From Nemania diffusa (Eukaryota; Ascomycota; Sordariomycetes; Xylariales; Xylariaceae), in NCBI GenBank assembly GCA_038501195.1, contig JBBPUQ010000003.1, positions 3,626,501 to 3,690,500 on the forward strand: a stretch of DNA of 64,000 nt, in the 5' to 3' direction. Within the stretch, counting starts at the first letter, position 1; every line of letters starts with the position of its first letter. The translations under genes were made by a program, and so were the position numbers. This document shows positions 52,900 through 61,493 of this stretch, piece by piece. Under the pieces are notes generated by a model that had not been told where the DNA came from, did not search any database, and was given only the letters and a program-made list of their open reading frames with translations.

Positions 52900-55800
52900 T
52901 ATTAATTAGCTTTTTTAATATTTAATTAAATGCTTTTTTTGTATAAATGTTTACTAAGTTGTTTTTACTATCGATTTAATATATTTTTATAATTTTGTAA
53001 TTTTTATACGCTTTTTAAAATAACATAATATTGATTATAAATTGTTTTTTTTATATAGTTTTTAGCTTAACTAAATATTTATATAAAGATTTAAAATTGA
53101 TATATATAACTAGTAATATAGTCGGTAATTTTATTATACAAATGATTTTTTAAAAAGTTGTACTAAGTATAATAATATAGTCGAATCTATTAACTATGCT
53201 ATATAATTTACTTGTTAATATGCTATATATAATTTATTTATATTTAATTAAATTTTAGTAAACAATATTACTTTTAATTATAAAAGTATTTTTTGTATAG
53301 TTTTTATTAACTAGTATAATTATAAATCCAATTTAAAAACTTAAATCTTTATTGTTTGTAAATACTTTATTAATAAAAATAAAAATTTTTATATAACTAA
53401 AGTTTAAAAATATATAATATAGTTTTTGCTGTATATTATTGATTTATTATTATATTTATATATTTAATGTTTTAACGTTGTTTTTTAATAGTTTTTAAAT
53501 TTATATAGCAATTAATAGATTGTATAATATTTCTAGTTAATATATTAATATAATATATATTTTTTAAGCTTATTAAACAATATATTATTAAAAATAATTT
53601 TTTGTATAAAAGTTAATAATATATAGTTATTTAGCTTATTTTTGTTAAATAAAAAAAAAATCTTGTTTGTTTATTTAAATCTTGTTTTTATTAAATTTAA
53701 CGAAATATTTAAGTGTTAATTTTATTTTTAGTTTTATATAAAATAGTAGCTTAGTTTTTTTTTTATATAAAAACTTCTTAGATATAATACTAAATATATT
53801 ATTTGTTTAAAATCTTATAATTGTAAATTTATTAAGTTTTTTTTTAGTATATAACAAATATAGGTTATATATAAATATTTTTATACTTAATTTTTAATAG
53901 TAATGTTTATAGTAAATTTTATATTAGTATAGTTTTAATTTAGCTAATTTATATAATAGTTATATAATTTAAAATATAATACTTACTAAATATTTATTTT
54001 TTAGTTTTTTCAATAAATAAATATAAATCTTTTAATTTAACTTATTATATAATTGTATATATATTTAAAAAATATTTTATAATTTTATATATATACTATA
54101 ATTTTAAATTAGCAACAGTTCTAAAGTTATAATAAACTATTGACTTATATATTAAATTGTTAATATTTATATAAAAATTTAAACTTTATTGTTATTTTTA
54201 TAACTTTATATAACTAATTTAAACTTTTTATATAGTTTAGTTATTTTATTTTTAACTTTTTATATAAATTTAGTTTAAAAAATTTTTATTTAGTTATATT
54301 AGTTCAAGTTATATTATATAAATTAAAATATACTTTAAGTTGTTAACATATTTATTTTAGCTATATTTAATTATTTAAAAAATATATTAAATATAATAAT
54401 TATACTATTTTATTTTAGTTGTATAGCTAAAACATAGTTATTAATTTCTTTTAGTACAAAATATTAGTTACTAGTAAATATAAATAACTTTCTTAGTTTA
54501 TTTTTGTATTAAAGTTATAGCTGTTTAACAGTTTAAAAAAAATTGTACAAAAAGTTATTTTTTTTATATAATAAGTTAAATATAGCTTTTTATTAATAAT
54601 ATAGTTTAATTTATATATAATAAAACTTAGTTAATTTATTTATTATATCGATTATAATGTTATAATTTTTAATCGTAGAAATTTTATATAGTTTTATTTA
54701 GCTTTTTTGTTTTTTTTATATTATAATTTTACTTTAGAAAAATAAAAAAAGTACTTTATATAATAATACTAATCTATTTTTAGTTTATATAGCTTAGTTA
54801 ATATTAACTTTTATATAAATATTTTTTAATATTTTTATAGCTTTTTGTATAGCTTTTACTTTTTGAATAATTTTTAACAAAAGAAGTAAATTACTGTTAA
54901 TTTTAAAGTAAGCTTTAAAAACTAACAAAATAAGTATAAAACTATTTAGTTTAACTATATTGTTTAAAACTTTTATAGCTATTTGTAATATTATTTTTTT
55001 ATTTATATAATAACCGATTTTTTTATATAAAATATTAAATATATAATAAAATAATATATATATTTATTCGACTTTTTTGATAGCTTAGTATATTTTAACA
55101 AACATTTTTTTATATAAAGCTTTAACTAGTTATATATTATTATAAAATTTTTTAAATGAAAAATTTATACTAGAGTTATATACAATATAATTAAATAACT
55201 TTTAATATACTAAAATTTAATATTAACATAGTATATTTTAAATATTATATATATTTAAAAACTTTAAAAATTTAACTATTTAAAACGAAATATTTATATT
55301 AATTACATATAAAATTAGTTATTTATTAATTTATATAATATCGATAATAATTTTATAGTTAAAATTATATTTGTTTTTTAATAAAAACTTAAATCTTTTT
55401 AAAACTTAGTTATACAATTAATAATAGTAGCAAAACTTTTTAATTTTTCAAAATATTAAAACATTAATATTATTATATCTAGCTTTTTATAATAACTTTA
55501 TTAGTTTTTTTATATAAAAATATTTAAATCAACAATATAACTTTTGAAGTTTTTATTTTATAAAATAATTTATAGCTTTCGATCAGCTAATATCGAAAAA
55601 TAAATATTTTTATTTTTATACAATTGATATTATTGTACTATTTTGTTATATAATTATGTTTTATATATTGTTGAAATAAATATACAGTTAGTTTATATTT
55701 TATAGCGATAATAAAAATAAAGTTAGTATATTTAAAATATAAAATTCGATTAATTTAATTAATATTAAAATTGTTATAGTACTTATAGCTTTAAAACTTT

Positions 55801-58031
55801 TAATATTATTAAATTAAATTGTTATATTATTTAAAGTTTAGTTTATTTATATAAAAAAGTTTTTTTATACAAAAACTTTAGCTTAAGCTTTATTAATAGT
55901 TAAAACTTTAGTTACACTAATATTTTATAAAATATTTTGATATTTTGTACTATATTAACTATTTAAATAAAAATTATCTAATATTAATGTTTAGTTTTAA
56001 GTATATATATTTTTTTTTGTTATATAATAGAAATATATTAAATTTATTAAAAATTAAACCGTTTTATTTTTAGTTTTAAAATTTAAGTCATTATTAAATT
56101 TATTATCGTATAAAAAGTTTTTATTACTTTTGTAGTCTAATATAAATATATTATATTTTTTATATAATAAAGCTTTTTATTTTAAAATATTATATATAGC
56201 AAAATATTACTTTTTTGTTTTCGATTTTTTTTGTTAGCTATAATTAATAAATTAATAATTAAACTTTTTATAAATAAAATATTTTTTATTATTTTTGTTA
56301 TTTTTATTATATAATCGCTGTAATTTTTAGCGAAAATTTTTTTTAAAGCTATAATTATATAATTGTTTTAAATATTTAGTATTATATTTTTTATCAACAA
56401 AATAAACATTTATTATACAATAATAGTTTATTTTTCGATTAAAAAAAATCTGCAGCGCTGTTTATAAATTAAAAAACAAAGCTTTATATATAAATTTTTA
56501 ACTAATTAAAGCAAATTTAAACTTAGATATACTAAAGCATATTTATATAACTGTTATATAAAGTAATATTTTTTTATAGTAGCTAAGTTTTAAAATATAT
56601 TGTATAAATTAAAACTTGTTAATTATAATCTCTAATATTTTAAACATTGTTTTTATTAAATTGTTTTGTTTTATTTGTACAAAAGTAGTAGTAATTTAGT
56701 TAGTTTAGTACTAATTATAATTAACTATTATATTAAAATAATTATTAAATATTATATAAATTTTGTTTTATTTATATATTGGATTAATATAATTAAAATA
56801 GTATTATTTGGTTTTTTTTTTTAATATAAAAAAAAATACTATATAGTATTGTTTTTCGGTAATTTTGAATTAATAATATATCGAAATAAAAATTTAAGCT
56901 TTATTATATAATATATTATATAACTTATTGCTATAGTTTTAATTAGATCGTTATACTTTAGTAAATACAGTAAATTAAGTTGTTTTAATCAGACTATTAT
57001 AAATAATCTAAGTAAAAAAAAATTTATACAACCGATTTTTATATATAAGTAAAAGTATAAAATATATAATAAAAATCCTAAAAATAAGTATAAATTTTTA
57101 AGTTTTTATTTATATAAAAAAACTAAATACTTAATTATTTATATTAGATATTATATAGTGTGCTAATATTGCTAGCTTTAATATAGCTAGTTATAGTACT
57201 AAAAGATCTATTTATATAATAAAAAGTTCTAATATACTCGTTGATATAAATACTAGAACTAATACTGTTTATATAGATATATTATTATCTGATTTATTAT
57301 TATTTTTGTTTTTATATTTTTTAAAAATATAAATAAACTTATTATTATATATTATACTACATAATTAAATATTTAAGTTATATTCGATTATAATATTAAA
57401 TTTTTATTTAAATATATAATTAACATTTATAAATATAAATTTTGTTTATTTATTAAAATTTATTACAAATGTTTATATAAACTGTTTGTTTTCAACTTTT
57501 AATTATATATAGTTATATAAACATTATATAAAATATATTATTAATTTTATAAGTTCTAAAAAAATATTAAAATCAATAGTTATATTTTAATATTTTAGAT
57601 CTGTTTTTTTTTTCTAAATTTTTATTTAAATACTGCTATTTTTAGCTATATCTTTATATATAAAGTTATTTTTATTATATAAAGCTACTAAATTATTGTT
57701 TTAAATTTGTTTAGCTGCTATAGCTACTGCTGCTACTACTACTTTTGTTATCAGTATTAACATAATTATAAAAAATAAAAAAGTAAAAGCTATAAAATAA
57801 ATAAAATAATCAAAAAAATAAATATATAAAATAGCTTATAGTTTTGTTAATTTTTATATAAAAGTTAACTAAACTATTGCAAAAAAAACTTTAATTTTAC
57901 AATAGTTAAACTTTGTTTATTTAATAGTTAATTTAATATATTTTTAACTAATCGACAAAAATAATAATTTACTTTTTATATAAAAAAAAAAAAAATATAG
58001 TATAAAAGTTATTTTTAACAATAATTAATCT
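52900..58031 (-). pseudogene. Copia-2 gag-pol remnant
   Basis: The clearest part is 53,624-53,824 on the minus strand, 67 codons in which the block around the RT active site reads RF-stop-TNN-IF, matching the fungal Copia GLQTDD region with RIP changes (Asp to Asn). It is followed by KKFLYKKKTKLL and KYFVKFNK, matching the family pattern (A-G-F-L...K-P-L-K-F-N-G). Near 52,925-52,980 another frame gives the QLSKHLYKK block that corresponds to PADALTK at the C-terminus. The two blocks are not in one frame, so at least one indel has occurred. The rest, including expected gag and integrase, is too mutated to read. Inactive. Confidence 0.75.
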
Positions 58032-58082
58032 CTGCTTTTTTATTTTGCTAATTTATAATTATATTTTATAATTATTGATTAA
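58032..58082 (-). promoter_or_regulatory. Conserved leader after the Copia-2 5' LTR, possible primer-binding region
   Basis: On the minus strand it reads TTAATCAATAATTATAAAAT, then ATAAATTAGCAAAA. Over the first 20 bases it differs from the Copia-1 leader only by transitions. It is shared between families whose LTRs are different, which suggests a common replication signal. Confidence 0.45.
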
Positions 58083-58390
58083 TATTAGTAGAACTTTTTA
58101 TATATATATATATAAAAAGATTTGGAATAATCTATAAAGTTTGGGGTCTGTTTCTAGGTTTTAAAGTTCTATATTGATTTGTATATATATTCTATAAAAA
58201 GAAATATAACTAAAAAGGTTGTATATAGGTTATTTATATGTGTATATGTATAGGACCTGTGGGTCCTATAGATTCTAGTGGGTCTTTATATTTTTTATTT
58301 ATTCGGTTATTTAATAAAGGTCCTGGTTTAAGTCCTAGTTGTATATACTTAGTGTATATATATAAGTCTTGTTAAGTCATTAATTCAACA
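58083..58390 (-). repeat. 5' LTR of Copia-2 (308 bp)
   Basis: Starts TATTAGTAGAAC and ends TAATTCAACA with the terminal CA intact. It keeps GGTCC/GGACC groups (58,250-58,340) lost in the other LTR, so it is the less mutated copy. Confidence 0.9.
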
Positions 58391-58395
58391 GTTTT
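58391..58395. repeat. Target-site duplication GTTTT, right of Copia-2
   Basis: Matches 52,470-52,474. Arm B continues beyond it and mirrors arm A below position 6,896. Confidence 0.9.
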
Positions 58396-58669
58396 AATTA
58401 ATTAAATTTTATTAGTTTTTATAACTATATAAATTAAGCTATTAATAATATTTATATAAAAAATAAGCTTTATAATAATATATATATATTTTTAAAACTA
58501 TAAAATTATAAAAATAAAACTATATTTATAATATTTTTTTTAAAGTTATATTAAAAGCTTTTAAAACTATTACTAGTAAAAAAGTTTATTAAAGCTATTT
58601 TTTTTTTTTTTTAAAATATTTTTATATATAAATATTATTTTTGTTTTATTTTTTAAATTTAAACTAAAT

Positions 58670-59005
58670 ATTTTTATAATAATTTTTTTTTAAATTAAAA
58701 TTAATTTTTATTTTTTAGTTTAAACTAGTTTTTTTTATTAAAATTAAAATTTATTTTATATTTAAATTTAAATTAATTTTTATTTTTTAGTTTAAATTTA
58801 ATTTTTTTTTTAAATTTAAACTAATTTTTATTTTTAAATTTAAATTAATTTTTTTTATTAAAATTAAAACTTATTTTATATTTAAATTTAAATTAATTTT
58901 TATTTTTTAATTTAAATTTAATTTTTTTTTTAAATTTAAACTAATTTTTATTTTTAAATTTAAATTTAATTTTTTTTTTAAGTTTAAACTAATTTTTATA
59001 TTAAA
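58670..59005. repeat. Tandem array of TTTAAATTTAAATTAATTTTT units in arm B
   Basis: Reversed counterpart of 6,285-6,620, with the same unit spacing. Confidence 0.75.
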
Positions 59006-61249
59006 GTTTTTATTTATTAACTTTTAAAATTTATTTTTTTTATATATTAAAATATTTATTTTAAAAAAAAGCTTTTAAATTAAAAATTAATTATATAATT
59101 TATTAATAATATTTTTAATATTTTTAAAACAACTGTTTTTAAATAATTTTATATAAATTTTTATTTAATATTAATTAGTTATATTATTAAATTATTTAAT
59201 TATTTAAATTATTTAAAACAAATATAAATAATATTAATAAAAAAATATTATTTTATATATAACTATATTAATTTAAAACTTTATATTTATATTATATAAA
59301 AGTTTAAAAAAAAATAAATTTTTTTTTTAATAAAATAATAAATTATAATTTATAATTATTATTAATAAATTTATATTAAATTAAATATATATATTTTTTA
59401 ATATTTATAATATTTTATAAATTTTTTATAACAATTTTTATTATTTTTATAATATATAAATAAAATAGTTTTAATAAAACATAAAAATTAAAATATATAA
59501 CAAATAATTTTTAATATATAAATATATTTTATTTTATTATAATAAAATAATTTTATTAAAACTAAAAAATTTATTAATTTATTTAATATATTTTTAAATT
59601 TATTTAATTATATTAAGTTTTAAAGTTTTTACTATTTTTTTAATAGTTTTAATATTTAGTTTTAATTATAATTTTAAATATTTATTTTTTTAATATTAAC
59701 TTTAATATAATAGTTTATTAAATTTAATATTATTATTTTTTTTTTATTTAATATTTATTAAATATATTTTTTATTAGTTTTAATATATTATTATTAATAA
59801 TATAAAAATTTTTTAATTGTTTATTTATTGTTTTAATAAAAATATATTTATTTTTTTGTTAAAAATAAACTATTAAAACTAAAAATATTTAATATTTTAA
59901 ACTTATATTTTTTAAACTTAAAATATTTAAATTATAAAAATAGCAATTTTTATTTTTTTTAAAATTATAAACTTATTAAAAAATAGCAAAATATATTTTT
60001 TATTTGTTATAAAAATTACTAATATATTAAATTAAACAAAAAATTTAATTAAAATAATTATAAAAATATTTTAAAAAATAATATAATATTAAAACAGTAT
60101 TAAAAACTTTTAAATATAAATATTTTATTTATAAAATTTAATATTAAATAAAAAACTATAAAAAAACAAATATAACATTTTTAAATAATAAATAAACAAG
60201 TTTTATAATAAAATATATTATATTATTGCAAAAAAAAAGTATAAAATTAAAAATAAAAAAATAGAAATAATTAAATTATTTATTTTGTTTAATATAACTA
60301 ATTTATAGTTTTAATATTTAATTTAATTAAAATTATATAACTTTTTTAATATATTATAAAATTAAATAATATATTATAATTTAAATTATTTTTTTATTAC
60401 AATATTATTTAATATTTAAATATATTATTAAATTATATTTAAAGCTATAAGTTAATAAAATATTTAAAAAACTTTTAATATATAAATAATTAATATTATT
60501 AATTTTAATAGTATTATTTATTATAAACTAATTAATAAAAAAATAACAGCTGTTTAAATAGTAATTAATTTATATAACTTTTTAATAAATAAACTATTAG
60601 TTTTAATATTTATTAAAAATATAAAATTTAATAAAGCTATTAAATTGTTTAAAATAAACAAACAAATTAATAAATAGTTATTTTTATTTATAAAAGCTGA
60701 TTTTTTTAAATTAAAAAATAATAATATAATATTTAATATATATATAAAGCTTATATTTATAAAACTTAATATATTTTAATTTATAATTTAATATTTTTAT
60801 AAAACTTTTGTTTTATTTAATTTAAAAATAGCTTTTAATAAAATATATTAATTAATAAAATATAATATTTTAAAACTTTTTATAAATATAATAACAAAAG
60901 TTAAAAAAGTAATATATATATATTATTGCTAAATTTAATTAATATATAATTTTAATATAAATTAATTAAAATATTAATTAAATATTAATTATTTTATTAA
61001 TAAAATAATAAATTATATATATAAATTAAATATATAAATAAAAAAAAAGCTTAGTATAAAAAAAAACTTTTTTAATATAAAAAAAAGTTTAAATTTTTTT
61101 TAAAACAATTTTAGTTCGATTAAAGTTTTTAAATATAAAATTATATATTAAAAAAGTAAAAATATTAAATAGTAAATTTAATTTTAAATATTATTTAAAA
61201 TTTAAAATAGCTTTATAATAAAACAAACTTTTTATAATAAAATAAACTT
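59006..61249. other. Arm B outer interior, no readable gene
   Basis: Mirrors 4,046-6,284. No gene, RNA or regulatory site can be supported. Confidence 0.6.
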
Positions 61250-61361
61250 TTGTAATAAATTTCTGTTTAAAACTTTTTATAAAAACAAACTTTTGTAACA
61301 GATTTTTATAATATATTTTTAAAACTAAAACACTGCTAAAAATAAAAAATCAAGCTTTTAA
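61250..61361 (-). repeat. Outer terminal inverted repeat of arm B
   Basis: Contains the subterminal motifs AACTTTTGTAATAAATTTC and AACTTTTGTAACAGATTTTT, then GCTAAAAATAAAAAATCAAG and CTTTTAA at 61,355-61,361. Reverse complement of 3,930-4,045 with few differences. It is the last recognisable part of the repeat block before the PKS. Confidence 0.7.
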
Positions 61362-61493
61362 AAATACAAAGAAATTAGTCCGCTAAAATTTTTTATCTCC
61401 CCTTTCGGCTTATTTTAAAAACACAAATTCTCTTAACAGGCATATTCTGCTCTTTCTACTTTTACAAGCTCCCGAAACACTGAGCAATTATTA
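61362..61493. other. Transition segment between repeat block and PKS
   Basis: 132 bases of intermediate composition. It contains CCGCTAAAATTTTTTATC (61,381 onward), CCCCTTTCGG and no reading frame of note. Its minus strand directly follows the stop of the PKS frame. It could be residual PKS 3' sequence, part of an intron, or sequence from outside the gene. I see no terminator or polyadenylation signal that I would defend. Confidence 0.5.

Larger units (their letters stand above)
52475..58390 (-). mobile_element. Copia-2: full-length RIP-inactivated Ty1/Copia retrotransposon
   Basis: A 5,916-bp element with two 308-bp LTRs and a GTTTT target duplication. It is on the minus strand: 3' LTR at 52,475-52,782 next to a purine-rich tract, 5' LTR at 58,083-58,390. 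A Copia-type reverse transcriptase remnant is readable at 53,624-53,824 and a C-terminal pol stretch near 52,920-52,980. Its LTRs are unrelated to Copia-1, so it is a second family. The length is normal for Copia. It lacks the long 3' region of Copia-1. It is the only copy of its family in this window, so the partner needed for RIP must lie elsewhere in the genome. Confidence 0.92.
29685..61361 (-). mobile_element. Arm B: inverted copy of the giant TIR element, with nested Copia-1b and Copia-2
   Basis: Reverse-complement copy of arm A across its full length. Removing Copia-1b (8,026 bp plus 5-bp duplication) and Copia-2 (5,916 bp plus 5) leaves about 17,725 bp, against 17,632 bp for arm A. 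The TIRs at 29,685 and 61,361 have the same sequence type as those of arm A. Coding content is erased by RIP to the point that no domain is readable. Minus is assigned only to express inversion relative to arm A. The outer end lies about 130 bp from the stop of the PKS frame, so this element marks the edge of the repeat block. Confidence 0.7.

Noticed and set aside
3930..61361. Inverted duplication as an assembly artefact
   Set aside because: The arms differ by many RIP-type transitions and by three independent insertions with target duplications and matching empty sites, which a mirrored assembly error would not produce.
29685..61361. Maverick/Polinton identity for the giant element
   Set aside because: Length and TIRs would fit, but no polymerase B, integrase or capsid remnant can be read after RIP, so the name is not supported.
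1..61370. Centromere or telomere assignment for the AT-rich block
   Set aside because: Long RIP-mutated blocks can be centromeric, subtelomeric or interstitial. No telomere repeat is seen and sequence alone cannot show centromere function.
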